From NCBI GenBank assembly GCA_965237725.1, contig OZ250151.1, positions 3,286,001-3,350,000 of the forward strand: 64,000 bases of DNA, given 5' to 3'. This stretch comes from G965237725 sp965237725 (GTDB lineage: Bacteria > Pseudomonadota > Gammaproteobacteria > Arenicellales > Poriferihabitantaceae). Shown here piece by piece: positions 27,405 through 37,450 of the stretch (within the stretch, counting starts at the first letter, position 1; every line of letters begins with the position of its first letter). The position numbers were made by a program, and so were the translations under genes. The notes under the pieces were generated by a model. It ran no database searches, had not been told where the DNA came from, and saw only the letters and a list, made by a program, of their open reading frames with translations.

Positions 27405-29996
27405 TTAATTGGCTTCAATAATCTGATCGGTTTGATCAGAATCCAAAAAATTCTGTCGTATGCTTTCATCCAGACCACTATTTAAATCCTCCGCATACTT
27501 CAAACTCTTAAGTAACGATAACACATTTTGTTCGCTGTTGATGTTCAGATGGACCGGCCTGTCACTATCCAGTAACGGGCTTTTGCCTTCGATATGAAAG
27601 TTGATGGTTAAATCCCCATTGGGGCGAAAATTTGCTGATGCGGTTAAAAGGTCATAGTGAAACTCTTCTAATGCCTTGATTAACGTATCGGTTAGTGGAT
27701 TGGATAATGCCTTGGCCTGGTCTTCGTCAACCAGATACTGAATAGTGCCACCTTCGCTCTGGTTCCAGAACTGGCCAAGTTCAATATTGACCCCATTCGA
27801 TACAATATCTACGGGTAGTTTTCCATCAAGCTTGCCAGTGGCATTTAAACCATCTATTTGCTGCATCGACACCACTTTTTCGATATCCAGGTTGGTTAAT
27901 CCGATGTCGAGATGATTTTTATTTGCATTGGGGTCGAAGTTGAATGGCTCACTAACAAAATTACTACCCATCACTTCACCGCTAAGGTTGCTGACCGCAA
28001 TAATTGGAAAACGCCGGGTATCAACCGAACCATGTGCACCGGATTGTGAATTTGCAATACCCATATCTGCTGGCAAGAGTCTCAAAGTGATTTGTATGTT
28101 CTCAACATCTGCACCGTATTCTATGCGCCTGATATTAATCTGCGCTGAATCGCTATTCTCAAATGGGGGGTAAAATACAGGGCCAGAGATGTCCAATCCG
28201 GAAAATAAAACCTCACCATAAATACCACTAACACCATTGGCGTTAAATTTTACTTCGTGGGTTAGTTGTGAAGATTTGCCCCATCGCCCCGTTGCATTAA
28301 TCTTTACATCCCCCTGGCTCAGCGTCATCACCGGAACCCAGTTCGAAATTAAACCGTTTATCAAATCTTTTTGCTCAGCGATTGCAATGGTATCCCGTGA
28401 ATCGATGTTGTATTGACCCGACTGATTTTCGAAATCAAGTTCCATGGAATAATCAAGGCCAGGTACAAGTTCACCTAAAAATAATCCACCAGAAGCAGAA
28501 AGAACATCCTGATTTTGTGATGCACTACCATGGATCGATCGAATATTAATAATGTCCTCGTCTTGGTGAACATCAAGAGAACCCACAACAAAACTGGTTG
28601 CAAAATAGTCGCTTGAAGCACTATCCAAAGTCAACTTTGCGCCGCTCCCAGACAGACGTAAGTCCGGGGTATATAAATCCAATTTTGGAATTGACCAACT
28701 ACCGCCATTCATCACCCAGGAAGCATTATTCTGGTCGGAAGGGTATCGGAACTCGGACTGGGTATCCAGGAAAATGGCGGGTGAATGAAATACCAGTGAA
28801 CCCATTTCAACAGACTGAGCGTCAACAACCAGGCCCGACTCCAGTTCCAACACAGTCTGATTTTTATCTAGAATTAATGAAAGATGAGGAATCAGTTGGG
28901 CATGTTTTAATAATAATTCCGGAGCGCTGAATTCGGAAAAAGAAGCCTTAGAATTATCGGCGAGTTTCAAAACGGCTTGATCGCTACTCAATTCAATGTG
29001 TCCTACCGGGGACAATGAAAAGTCTTTAATCACCAGTCCATCGAGCCTGATGTTTTCTAGAACGATATTGCTGTCTGGATTGATTGAAATTGCATAAGGA
29101 GATGCATCAAGTTCGTTTGGGGCGGTCAGATTTGCTGAAAATCGACTGTTATCCGACGCCATAGTACCAACGGATAAAGAATCGGCGTGGCCGGAAAATT
29201 CAACGGCCCAGTTTCCCTGGAAAAGACCCCCTGAAAAATTAATTTCCACATTGCCCGTCACGGACTCAAACTCATTACCCGCAATTGTTTGCCACCAATT
29301 ATTCAATTTTTCGAAATCTGCTGAAATTCGACCCGAAACGGATACGTTGTCAATGGTCTCGCCGCTATCCAAAATCAATTCCGCTGAAAGTATCGAATGA
29401 TCATCTCTATCTTTGAGCGTGGTATTCAAGGTATGCCCCAAAATCAGAATTTCAATTTTGTTGTAGTTATGAAGTAGCGACAATGCCGTAGAACCATGTT
29501 CAGATAACCCATAGACTTCGAGTGGGTGGTTTCTGGTTGGATTCCTGGTCTCGTCTGAATAATACAAACGCTCAATCAAAACCTCCCTAATTGGAATCTG
29601 TTGGGAAATGATCGCGGCTAATTCAGTTAGGGTAGCGTTTATATTTAATTCGCTGACCTCTGCCTGGGCCGATGTACGGGAAGCCACAGCCAGTTGTTCT
29701 ATTTCCAGTTTGTTAAGATCGATTTGATCGAGGCTTTTTACTGAATAGCCTAAAGTTAGATTTTCCGCCTGGATAGAAAGGGTTTGATTGTCATTAGTCA
29801 GCTCTAAAGATACAAACCCGAGACGAGCGCCGGAAAAGTCGATTGATTCCAGTTCATATTCGAGTTCCTTTAAATTACTGCTTTTAATCTGGGTGCTAAT
29901 TACAAAAGAAATCAGAGATGCGCGAAAAGTCCAGGACAATAAGCCAATAAGACTTAAGGCAAAAATTACAACTATCAGATAACGCAGCGCGCGCAT
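27405..29996 (-). CDS. ydbH: YdbH-like AsmA/TamB-superfamily lipid-transport protein
   Basis: An 863-residue protein with one N-terminal membrane anchor (residues 4-26) and a very long periplasmic part of repeated beta strands, as in bridge-like lipid carriers. With YnbE it is expected to shuttle phospholipids from inner to outer membrane, redundantly with TamB and YhdP. Length agrees with E. coli YdbH (879). The start codon overlaps the xni stop (TAATG), and ynbE follows after 14 bases, so xni-ydbH-ynbE-ydbL is one unit. The assignment rests on neighbours, length and pattern rather than a single motif. Confidence 0.85.
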   Translation of the reverse strand: MRALRYLIVVIFALSLIGLLSWTFRASLISFVISTQIKSSNLKELEYELESIDFSGARLGFVSLELTNDNQTLSIQAENLTLGYSVKSLDQIDLNKLEIEQLAVASRTSAQAEVSELNINATLTELAAIISQQIPIREVLIERLYYSDETRNPTRNHPLEVYGLSEHGSTALSLLHNYNKIEILILGHTLNTTLKDRDDHSILSAELILDSGETIDNVSVSGRISADFEKLNNWWQTIAGNEFESVTGNVEINFSGGLFQGNWAVEFSGHADSLSVGTMASDNSRFSANLTAPNELDASPYAISINPDSNIVLENIRLDGLVIKDFSLSPVGHIELSSDQAVLKLADNSKASFSEFSAPELLLKHAQLIPHLSLILDKNQTVLELESGLVVDAQSVEMGSLVFHSPAIFLDTQSEFRYPSDQNNASWVMNGGSWSIPKLDLYTPDLRLSGSGAKLTLDSASSDYFATSFVVGSLDVHQDEDIINIRSIHGSASQNQDVLSASGGLFLGELVPGLDYSMELDFENQSGQYNIDSRDTIAIAEQKDLINGLISNWVPVMTLSQGDVKINATGRWGKSSQLTHEVKFNANGVSGIYGEVLFSGLDISGPVFYPPFENSDSAQINIRRIEYGADVENIQITLRLLPADMGIANSQSGAHGSVDTRRFPIIAVSNLSGEVMGSNFVSEPFNFDPNANKNHLDIGLTNLDIEKVVSMQQIDGLNATGKLDGKLPVDIVSNGVNIELGQFWNQSEGGTIQYLVDEDQAKALSNPLTDTLIKALEEFHYDLLTASANFRPNGDLTINFHIEGKSPLLDSDRPVHLNINSEQNVLSLLKSLKYAEDLNSGLDESIRQNFLDSDQTDQIIEAN

Positions 29997-30778
29997 TAAT
30001 TGTCTAATTCCGGCGTGAAGCGGTATTGGTTGAGATTGATACCCAGGTTGATATCGGTTTTCAGCGTAAATAACTGTAATCCAAGGGCAATCTCATTTTT
30101 ACTGCTGGCGATATTCTCACCCAGCTTCCCGGGAATCCCATTTCCCGAATTGAGGACGCCATCAAGATTGTCATATTGATTGATCAGTTTCGCTGCAGTG
30201 CGAATGCCCACCCCTTTCACCCCGGGTATTGACAGGCTATTGTCACCGGCGAGGGCCAGAACTTGCGGAATCTTGTCCGCATCGACGAAAAACTTATGGC
30301 GAATTTTATCTTCGTCCAGATATTCACCTGAAAAATGATCGTAGACTTTAATTTGTTCGCTGAGTAGCTGACATAGGATGCGATCGGTGGAGAGAACTAG
30401 CGCAAGACCCTGATGACTGGCAATTTTGCAGGCCAGTGTAGCGATGACATCATCAGCCTCATAACCATCAAGAGAAAAACATTTTACCCCAATGCCATCA
30501 AATTCTTTTTCAAGGTCTGGCATAGCATTGTGCAGCGCCTCAGGCATGGGCGACCGATTTTTCTTGTAATCCGGAAACAGGGTGTGCCGCCAGTTGTGCC
30601 CACTTTGTTCAAACACCATCACGCAATGGGTCGGGCTATGATTATTTAATGCGCGTCGCAAAGAGCCAGCGCTGGAACGGATAACATCCCCTATATGAGT
30701 GGCTTCATCCTGATTTTCTGGCACCGCCGCATAAATTCGTCGTACCAGGTTGAGTCCATCTATAAGTAGCGCCTTCAT
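29996..30778 (-). CDS. xni: flap endonuclease Xni
   Basis: Structure-specific 5' nuclease related to the N-terminal domain of DNA polymerase I, found in gammaproteobacteria; it binds DNA flaps. 260 residues (E. coli about 251). Visible: LLIDGLNLVRRIY with the first metal Asp, GYEADDVIATLA, LSTDRILCQLL, and the helix-hairpin-helix IPGVKGVGIRTAAKLI. As in other Xni proteins, one or two of the second-site acids of FEN-type nucleases appear to be missing. It overlaps ydbH by one base, which looks like convenient operon placement rather than shared function. Confidence 0.9.
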   Translation of the reverse strand: MKALLIDGLNLVRRIYAAVPENQDEATHIGDVIRSSAGSLRRALNNHSPTHCVMVFEQSGHNWRHTLFPDYKKNRSPMPEALHNAMPDLEKEFDGIGVKCFSLDGYEADDVIATLACKIASHQGLALVLSTDRILCQLLSEQIKVYDHFSGEYLDEDKIRHKFFVDADKIPQVLALAGDNSLSIPGVKGVGIRTAAKLINQYDNLDGVLNSGNGIPGKLGENIASSKNEIALGLQLFTLKTDINLGINLNQYRFTPELDN

Positions 30779-30920
30779 CTATCTGATGCTAAAGAAATAT
30801 GGCGCCTCACCGAATCAAAACTAATGAACTATCATGAGATTTTCTCAACAAACTTTACCCTTGCGTCAATTTATTTTATGTGCCGATTTAATTTATTGAC
30901 CGAATTTATGGTCAGATCAA

Positions 30921-31487
30921 TCAACTACCCACCAGGGTAAGAAATTCGGTTCGGGTTCGATGGTCGGTACGAAATGTGCCTAACATCATTGAGGTTTTCA
31001 TTACCGAGTTCTGCTTTTCTACGCCTCGCATCATCATACAATAATGTTGGGCCTCGATAATCACCCCCACCCCTCTCGCCCCGGTGACTTCTCCTATGGC
31101 GTTAGCGATTTGTTCAGTTAAATTTTCCTGAATCTGCAATCGTCGTGCATACATGTCCGCAATTCGCGCCATTTTGGAAAGGCCGATTACCTTACCCGAC
31201 GGCAGATAGGCGATATGGCATTTGCCCACAAAGGGCAGTAAATGATGCTCACACATGGAATAAAGCTCTATATCCTTTATCAGCACCATTTGATCATTTT
31301 CAGATTCAAAAATGGCACCATTCACAACTTCATCGAGGCTCTGATTATATCCATGGGTCAGGTATTGCATTGCTTTCGCAGCTCGAAGGGGTGTATTTAA
31401 AAGTCCATCGCGCTTTGGGTTTTCGCCCACTAATTCAAGTAAGCTGTGATAATGTTCTGCAATTGTGTCTGTATTGGTATTGCTCAT
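30921..31487 (-). CDS. folE: GTP cyclohydrolase I
   Basis: Converts GTP to dihydroneopterin triphosphate, the entry to tetrahydrofolate. 188 residues. The zinc ligands are Cys79 and His82 (SMCEHHLLPF) and Cys150 (AQHYCMMMRG); the last segment also carries the active-site residues. ATG 31487 is the natural start. It is preceded by a 185-base spacer toward the divergent DUF853 gene. xni lies 142 bases downstream on the same strand. Pterin is also needed for the molybdenum cofactor precursor pathway only indirectly, so no link with XDH is claimed. Confidence 0.96.
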   Translation of the reverse strand: MSNTNTDTIAEHYHSLLELVGENPKRDGLLNTPLRAAKAMQYLTHGYNQSLDEVVNGAIFESENDQMVLIKDIELYSMCEHHLLPFVGKCHIAYLPSGKVIGLSKMARIADMYARRLQIQENLTEQIANAIGEVTGARGVGVIIEAQHYCMMMRGVEKQNSVMKTSMMLGTFRTDHRTRTEFLTLVGS

Positions 31488-31672
31488 TTTAGTCGTCTGT
31501 TATTAACCGGGTTCAAGCGGTATATTGTATCATTGGTTCATAGCGTATCTACTTGTCAGGCATCGGTGAAGAATAATTTTTATCAGGCAAATCTAGCAGG
31601 CGAATTTATGACAAAATCCGGTATCGGTAACAAATATTTAAATAATTAATCAGAGATTTATCAGGTAATAGT

Positions 31673-33187
31673 ATGACAGAAACAATTTCAATGCTGATTG
31701 GTGGTCAGAACCAGCAGCAAATTTGCATGGATGCCAGTATGGCGAATAGACACGGCATGATTGCGGGAGCCACAGGCACCGGCAAGACCATAACCATGCA
31801 AATCCTGGCAGAAGAATTTTCAAAAATTGGCGTACCGGTTTTGTTGGCAGACGTCAAGGGCGATGTGTCCGGTCTTGCATGCCCAGCCACCGCACATCCC
31901 AAAATCGACGAACGAATCGCAGCAATTGGTATCTCGGATTACCAAATGCAGGGCAACCCGGTGGTGTTCTGGGATATGTATGGAAAACAGGGACATCCCG
32001 TCCGCGCCACCGTGGGTGAGTTGGGTCCACTAATGCTATCTAATCTGTTAAATCTCAACGATACCCAAACCGGGGTTTTGTATTCTGCATTCAAGATTTC
32101 TGATGAAAATGGTTTGGCATTGCTTGATCTCGAGGATTTGCAATCGCTGTTGGCTTGGATGTCCGACAACGCAAAAGAATTGAAAAGTGAATATGGAAAT
32201 TTTACTTCTGCAAGTATTGGCGCTATTCAACGCGAACTGCTTGTGCTTGAGGAACAGGATGCTGAAATATTTATTGGTGAGCCAATTTTAATTCTCGACG
32301 ATTTGATGCGCCTTGATTTTTCAGGGCGTGGAATTATCAATGTCATGGATGTGACCACGATCATTTCTAATGGACCAAAACTTTATGCCACATTCTTGAT
32401 GTGGCTGCTTTCGGAGTTATTTGAGAATTTGCCCGAAGTAGGGGACGCCGATCGACCCAAATTTGTCATATTCTTCGACGAAGCCCATTTATTATTTGAC
32501 GATGCGCCTAAAGCGCTAGTTGATAAAATTGAACAGGTTGTGCGATTGATTCGATCCAAAGGGGTAGGGGTTTACTTCGTTAGCCAGAGTCCGATGGATA
32601 TTCCCGAGGATGTGCTTGGCCAGCTGGGTTTAAAAATTCAACATGCATTACGCGCCTTTACGCCTAAGGAAAAAAAGGCAGTTGATATTGTTGCGGAGAA
32701 TTTCAGAGAAAACCCGGATATCGATACCAAAACAGTTATCACCGAATTAAAAACCGGAGAGGCGCTGGTTTCAGTGCTGGATTCAGAGGGTGCGCCGTGC
32801 CAGGTTGAGCGAGTATTAATCCGACCGCCCCAATCCCGTATCGGTCCAGCATCAGAAGAAGAACGTATGGAACAAATGAAGCGATCACCAATCGGCAGTA
32901 AATATGATGAAGCATTAAACCGTGAGTCAGCTAAGGAAGTACTAAAAGCCCGGGTGGAAGAAAAATTAAGACTGGCCGCTGAAAAGGCTGCATTAGAGGC
33001 AGCACAAGAAGAGGCGGAAAAAGCGGCAGAAAAAGCGGAAAAAGAAAGGATTAGAGAGGAGAAGAAAAAAAGTTCTCGACAATCACCCACAGAAGCGTTG
33101 CTAACCAGTCTGGCCCGTTCCGTCGGCACCCAGGTAGGTAGTCGGGTTATCCGTGGGATATTGGGCTCGCTATTAGGCGGAAAATAA
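31673..33187 (+). CDS. HerA-like ATPase, DUF853 (YjgR type)
   Basis: A 504-residue P-loop ATPase. Walker A GATGTGKT (Lys38), Walker B FVIFFDEAHLLF, and a HerA-like C-terminal part (ALRAFTPKEKKAVDIVAENF) fit the DUF853/YjgR family. The last third contains a long, Ala/Glu/Lys-rich coiled coil (about residues 415-475) before a glycine-rich end. Members are probably DNA- or protein-translocating hexamers, but no firm role is known. It starts 185 bases from folE. A DUF2797 gene follows 39 bases downstream and may be cotranscribed. Confidence 0.88.
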   Translation: MTETISMLIGGQNQQQICMDASMANRHGMIAGATGTGKTITMQILAEEFSKIGVPVLLADVKGDVSGLACPATAHPKIDERIAAIGISDYQMQGNPVVFWDMYGKQGHPVRATVGELGPLMLSNLLNLNDTQTGVLYSAFKISDENGLALLDLEDLQSLLAWMSDNAKELKSEYGNFTSASIGAIQRELLVLEEQDAEIFIGEPILILDDLMRLDFSGRGIINVMDVTTIISNGPKLYATFLMWLLSELFENLPEVGDADRPKFVIFFDEAHLLFDDAPKALVDKIEQVVRLIRSKGVGVYFVSQSPMDIPEDVLGQLGLKIQHALRAFTPKEKKAVDIVAENFRENPDIDTKTVITELKTGEALVSVLDSEGAPCQVERVLIRPPQSRIGPASEEERMEQMKRSPIGSKYDEALNRESAKEVLKARVEEKLRLAAEKAALEAAQEEAEKAAEKAEKERIREEKKKSSRQSPTEALLTSLARSVGTQVGSRVIRGILGSLLGGK

Positions 33188-33226
33188 ACTCCTCGAAAAA
33201 CTATTCAACAGCAAATAAAACCTTAG

Positions 33227-34048
33227 ATGAGCAATCCCTGTAGTGGCGTAATTCGAAAAATGCGGGTTGAGGCGTCGAGCCCTGTGAGTTATCGCCTGCC
33301 TGTGGGAGATGAGTTATTCCCCATCGATGAAAAAATTGGGCAAGAGCTTACACTGGAATTTTTAGGTGGAATATTTTGCATCAACTGCGACCGAAAAACC
33401 AATAAGAGTTTTGCCCAGGGTTATTGTTTTCCCTGTTTCAAATCATTGGCTGAATGCGATATGTGTATCATGCGTCCTGAAACCTGTCATTACCACTTAG
33501 GCACCTGTCGAGACACCAGCTGGGCTGATAGTCATTGTATGCAGGATCATTTTGTCTATCTGGCAAATTCTTCCGGACTGAAAGTCGGCATAACCCGCGG
33601 CACCCAAATTCCCACTCGCTGGATTGATCAGGGGGCAACCCAGGCCCTTGCTATGTTCAGGGTAAAAAACCGATTACATTCAGGGTTAATCGAAGTGATC
33701 ATGAAAAAGCACGTTAGTGATAGGACCGACTGGCGAAAAATGTTAAAAGGCGATGCAGAAGAAATTAATATGAGTGGCAAACGAGATGAGTTGCTCGAAA
33801 ATGCACAAAGTGATCTGGAAAAAATAAAATCGGACAATTCGGATTTCGATTTTAAAACGTTGGATGAAAAACCGATTCAGTTAAACTATCCAGTGCAGCG
33901 TTATCCAGAAAAAGTAACCAGTTTGAATTTTGATAAGACGCCAAAAGTTTCAGGACAGTTGCAAGGTATCAAGGGGCAGTATTTGATTCTAGATTGTGGG
34001 GTTTTGAATATCAGAAAGTTTGGGGGTTATCAAGTTTCGCTGAGTTAA
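33227..34048 (+). CDS. DUF2797 protein with cysteine clusters
   Basis: A 273-residue protein of the DUF2797 family. It has an N-terminal zinc-ribbon-like region with CINCDRK, CFPCF, CDMC and HLGTCRD clusters, followed by a GIY-YIG-like core (VYLANSSGLKVGITRGTQIPTRWIDQGA). The family's function is unknown; the core suggests a nucleic-acid contact. The C-terminal part (residues 185-273) is a charged helix and a small beta domain. It follows the HerA-like ATPase by 39 bases. No signal peptide. Confidence 0.85.
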   Translation: MSNPCSGVIRKMRVEASSPVSYRLPVGDELFPIDEKIGQELTLEFLGGIFCINCDRKTNKSFAQGYCFPCFKSLAECDMCIMRPETCHYHLGTCRDTSWADSHCMQDHFVYLANSSGLKVGITRGTQIPTRWIDQGATQALAMFRVKNRLHSGLIEVIMKKHVSDRTDWRKMLKGDAEEINMSGKRDELLENAQSDLEKIKSDNSDFDFKTLDEKPIQLNYPVQRYPEKVTSLNFDKTPKVSGQLQGIKGQYLILDCGVLNIRKFGGYQVSLS

Positions 34049-34167
34049 TCTGAGCTATTTGCAAAGAGCCCAGAAATTTTTGCAAAAATAATATGTACGG
34101 AACAACTTGCTTAGCAGGCGTCGGAATTCCCTCACCATTCCAGGTGACCAATCAGGTTCTTAATTTC

Positions 34168-35067
34168 CTACTTTATAATCGGCAGGGGCTTTTCTCTGGG
34201 GGTAACCAGGGCCAGTCCAATCATCATTACTCCCACGGACAACCATACCCAGATGGTGTGACGCTCGGAGAAAATCAGGATGCCCCAGAGTACGCCTGAA
34301 ATGGTAACCACATAAGCGCACTGGCTGGCGAATACTGGCCCCGAACTTTTTATTGTGTGGAAGAACAGGGTATAGGCGATAGAACTACCTACGGCGATTG
34401 CAAATATTGCCCAGGCGGCATCAGAAAATATCCAGCCGATTGGTACGCTATGCCCCATTAGATAAGAAACTGGAATCAGGATAATGGCAGCGACTATATT
34501 GGAACCACATAGTAATTCCCATATATCGATTTTGGGGTCCAGGCCTTCTCCAATATAGACGTTCTCGATGGCATAACACAATGCGCAAAGCACCACCACC
34601 AGAGTCCATAGGTTGGCGTCGGCGCTGCTTAATCCCTGATCTGGAATGACCAGTAATAAAATGGCAGCCATACCCAGGATAATTCCAAATGCGCGTTTGA
34701 TGATTAAAGGTTCAAACTTCATAATCCACATCATGGCATAGGTGAACATCGGCACCGTTGATACCGTAACCGATAGAATCCCAGCAGATAGATGGGGCGC
34801 GGCATTGTAATACAGCAGATCCGGGGCAATGATGCCAAGCATAGCCAGAATGCTGTAGTAATGCAGGTGTTTGAAATTGAATATGGTGACTTTGGAAATT
34901 TTGCAAATGACCACAAAAATAAAAGCAGTTAAAATCACCTGCCAGGTGGTTAGGGTAAGGGGGTGGGCGCCGTCACCTGTCGCGATCAGTGCCAGGGAAA
35001 ATGTACTGCCCCAGATAATTCCAGCAATAAGAATGAATGCATAGGGTGCAATGCGGCTGGTTGGCAT
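34168..35067 (-). CDS. EamA/DMT-superfamily transporter
   Basis: A 299-residue drug/metabolite transporter with ten predicted membrane helices in two EamA repeats (the second starting near residue 150). Such proteins are typically exporters of amino acids, nucleotide sugars or small solutes; the substrate is not readable here. Start ATG 35067. It converges with the DUF2797 gene, stop to stop about 120 bases apart, and stands alone. About 200 bases on its upstream side separate it from the histidine-kinase gene and hold nothing I recognise. Confidence 0.85.
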   Translation of the reverse strand: MPTSRIAPYAFILIAGIIWGSTFSLALIATGDGAHPLTLTTWQVILTAFIFVVICKISKVTIFNFKHLHYYSILAMLGIIAPDLLYYNAAPHLSAGILSVTVSTVPMFTYAMMWIMKFEPLIIKRAFGIILGMAAILLLVIPDQGLSSADANLWTLVVVLCALCYAIENVYIGEGLDPKIDIWELLCGSNIVAAIILIPVSYLMGHSVPIGWIFSDAAWAIFAIAVGSSIAYTLFFHTIKSSGPVFASQCAYVVTISGVLWGILIFSERHTIWVWLSVGVMMIGLALVTPREKPLPIIK

Positions 35068-35265
35068 AGTTGTTGTTTTTGTAAAATTTGAGGGACTATA
35101 CTAATCCGCTTTAATATAAGCAATTCAGTTATTTTTTGCGTGACCTAGGTAGTGTTGTATTATTTCTACAGTTCCCGATGGGTATTTTCGAGACCTCTTG
35201 TGACCAGTTCGGGCTACATCAATGCGACTCCCTATGCAAAAATTTATTTCGCGCCAATAACTATT

Positions 35266-36591
35266 TTATCCGTTTACCGGAATTCGGCATTCAATGCGGG
35301 TTCCTTTTTTGATTTGGCTTTCAACTTTTATCTGCCCTGAATGAGCCTCGACTATCATGCGGCATAAATACAGGCCCAGCCCGTAGCCGCCGGTCAATCT
35401 TTGCCGAGATGGATCCGCCCGGTAAAAGGGCTCGGTTAAAAATGGGATATGTTCCCTGGCGATACCATGGCCAAAATCTTCTACCACAAGTGTAAACTTT
35501 GTGGAATTTGCTTGAAGGGAAATATTCGCAGGCAGGGTGGCATCGCTACTATACTTGATCGCATTTTGTAATAAATTTCTGACTAATAATTTTATTCGCG
35601 TGGGATCGATGTCTGCGGTTATGCTTTGTAGGTCTGCAACAATGTTTTCATTTTTAAATTCGGTATCGATCAATTCTTTCACTAATTGAGTTACATCTGT
35701 AGGTTCAGGTTGGATAACCTTGTGTGGCGAATTTAGACGCTCGCTTTCGAGTAATTCATTAATCAGTTGATCCATGGACTGGATGTCGTTATCAATTTCT
35801 GTTTTTGCATTGGAATTTTCAAGTAGAGCAAGATTAACTTTGCTTCGGGTTAGCGGTGATCGAAGTTCATGGCTGATGCCCAGAAGCAGCTGGCGTTTTG
35901 CCTCAAGCATATTGGCAATATCTTCTGCCATTTGATTGACGCTATCGGTAAGTTCGCCGAGTTGGTCATTGCGATGTTTGGTGATTTTGTGATCCAGATT
36001 GCCAATACCAAATTGTTTTACTCCGTGATTGATATCATCAATGGGTTTAAACAACGCACGGGTGGCGTAATAAATCAGGAGCAGCACCCCCAGAATTGAA
36101 AACAGGATAATCAGGCTAAAATGGCCACCGTGGCGAAACTCTCTTGGGTGATTGATCTGAAAATAAATGTCATGGTCACCGTCCGTGGTGTGTAATAAAA
36201 CCTCGTCGTTAATTCGCTGCAGTCGAAATCGTTGATGTGGCTCTGGTAAATTTTCGATTTTTCTATCTCGTCTGCTGTCAAAAGGTTCTGCGATTTCAGC
36301 TCTATCTAGTAATTGTCCAGTGGTGGACCAGTTTTGTTGTGGCCCAAACACATGAATATCCACAGGAGTATCTCGGGTAATGCGCCTGGCTTTTGCGAGA
36401 TCTGGAGGTGATCCCAGTTCCTGGTGCATCAGTTCGATATAGTGAATCATGAATGGCTGGATGCTCGACCGAAAATGGCGTGAAAAGCCTTTGCCAAGGA
36501 TGGATCCAACCAGTAGCAGCAACACTGCGCCGGCACAAATAAACAGTACAATAAGTTTCGCGGATAAGGAGTGCTGGATTCGGGTTAACAT
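35266..36591 (-). CDS. sensor histidine kinase, CpxA/RstB-like
   Basis: Inner-membrane sensor of a two-component system. I start at ATG 36591 (MLTRIQHSLSAK), 7 bases after the response-regulator stop, giving 441 residues; the longer frame to 36726 would overlap that gene. Two membrane helices (about residues 10-32 and 155-180) flank a periplasmic sensor; then a HAMP domain, the phospho-acceptor His in GISHELRSPLTR, N-box NLLQNAIKYS and G-boxes VVEDFGHGI and GYGLGLYL. The regulator and a Spy/CpxP-like gene are adjacent, so envelope stress is the likely signal. Confidence 0.92.
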   Translation of the reverse strand: MLTRIQHSLSAKLIVLFICAGAVLLLLVGSILGKGFSRHFRSSIQPFMIHYIELMHQELGSPPDLAKARRITRDTPVDIHVFGPQQNWSTTGQLLDRAEIAEPFDSRRDRKIENLPEPHQRFRLQRINDEVLLHTTDGDHDIYFQINHPREFRHGGHFSLIILFSILGVLLLIYYATRALFKPIDDINHGVKQFGIGNLDHKITKHRNDQLGELTDSVNQMAEDIANMLEAKRQLLLGISHELRSPLTRSKVNLALLENSNAKTEIDNDIQSMDQLINELLESERLNSPHKVIQPEPTDVTQLVKELIDTEFKNENIVADLQSITADIDPTRIKLLVRNLLQNAIKYSSDATLPANISLQANSTKFTLVVEDFGHGIAREHIPFLTEPFYRADPSRQRLTGGYGLGLYLCRMIVEAHSGQIKVESQIKKGTRIECRIPVNG

Positions 36592-36598
36592 TTTAATC

Positions 36599-37273
36599 TC
36601 AGGGTGTTGGCGCAATAAATTGATAACCCGCGCCCCATGCCGTCTTGATATAGTCCGTTGGTTTGAGTTTTTGACGCAAACGACTAATTTGAATGTCCAC
36701 TGCTCGGGAGAAAATTTCAGTGTCAATCCCTTTAAGTTTATTTAAAATGTCATCTCGACTAAACTTTACCCCTGGAGATTTTGCAAGCATAACCAGGAGC
36801 AGGTACTCGTTGCTGGTTAGGTTTACCACTTCGTTATTGACTAAAACTTCCTGTTTGTCCTGATTAATGGTTAAGTTTTTAAATTGCAGTCGCGTTTGAT
36901 TTTTTATGGCGCTTTCACTGCGTTTAAGAATATTCTGGATGCGTACAACTAGTTCCCTGGGTTCGAACGGTTTTGCAAGATAATCATCTGCCCCCAGTTC
37001 CAGCCCCACCACTCGATCCATAACCTCTCCTCGGGCGGTGAGCATAACGATAGGAATGTCACTTTGGCCGCGTATAATTTTGCATACCTCAAATCCGTTT
37101 TGATCGGGTAGCATGACGTCGAGTATGACTAGATCAAAGTTTTTCTCTTTTAAAAGCGCTAGCCCATCACCAGGATGAACTGCTGATATCAGATCCAGAT
37201 CGAATCGACGGAAATACTCTGTCAAGGGTGCCGCCAGCCGTTCGTCATCGTCAATGATTAATACTGATGCCAT
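36599..37273 (-). CDS. OmpR-family response regulator, CpxR-like
   Basis: A 224-residue transcription factor with a receiver domain (acid pocket Asp8-Asp10, phospho-acceptor Asp52 in LVILDVMLPD, Lys in LAKPFEP) and a winged-helix DNA-binding domain (NEYLLLVMLAKSPG, then FSRAVDIQISRLRQKL). It precedes its cognate kinase by 7 bases, so they are cotranscribed. The upstream spacer (37274-37450) separates it from the CpxP/Spy-like gene on the same strand. The order is that of Cpx loci, with the periplasmic accessory gene upstream on the same strand instead of divergent. Confidence 0.93.
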   Translation of the reverse strand: MASVLIIDDDERLAAPLTEYFRRFDLDLISAVHPGDGLALLKEKNFDLVILDVMLPDQNGFEVCKIIRGQSDIPIVMLTARGEVMDRVVGLELGADDYLAKPFEPRELVVRIQNILKRSESAIKNQTRLQFKNLTINQDKQEVLVNNEVVNLTSNEYLLLVMLAKSPGVKFSRDDILNKLKGIDTEIFSRAVDIQISRLRQKLKPTDYIKTAWGAGYQFIAPTP

Positions 37274-37350
37274 GACCTAGTTTATCATTTGCAACCGGTA
37301 AAAATCCGCAATGAAGAGGTTCTTAAATCAGAGATTATGGTCAAACATAT

Positions 37351-37407
37351 GGATCCTTCATCGCTTCGCGATTCAGGATGACAAGTTTTAGAGCAATTCA
37401 GGATGAC
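37351..37407. repeat. direct repeat of attcaggatgac in spacer
   Basis: attcaggatgac occurs at 37371-37382 and 37396-37407. The first copy is preceded by ggatccttcatcgcttcgcg (37351-37370). The reverse complement begins gtcatcctgaat.., a wording often seen in dispersed intergenic repeats of many bacteria. Only one copy pair is in the window, so I cannot prove dispersal. Confidence 0.5.
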
Positions 37408-37450
37408 GAAGGGAAGACACCATCTTTGTTAAGACGTAGTACGCCGTATT

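Noticed and set aside
32638..33129. 163-codon antisense frame in the HerA-like ATPase
   Set aside because: Ser/Ala/Phe-rich sequence is a mirror of the Lys/Glu/Ala coiled coil on the real strand.
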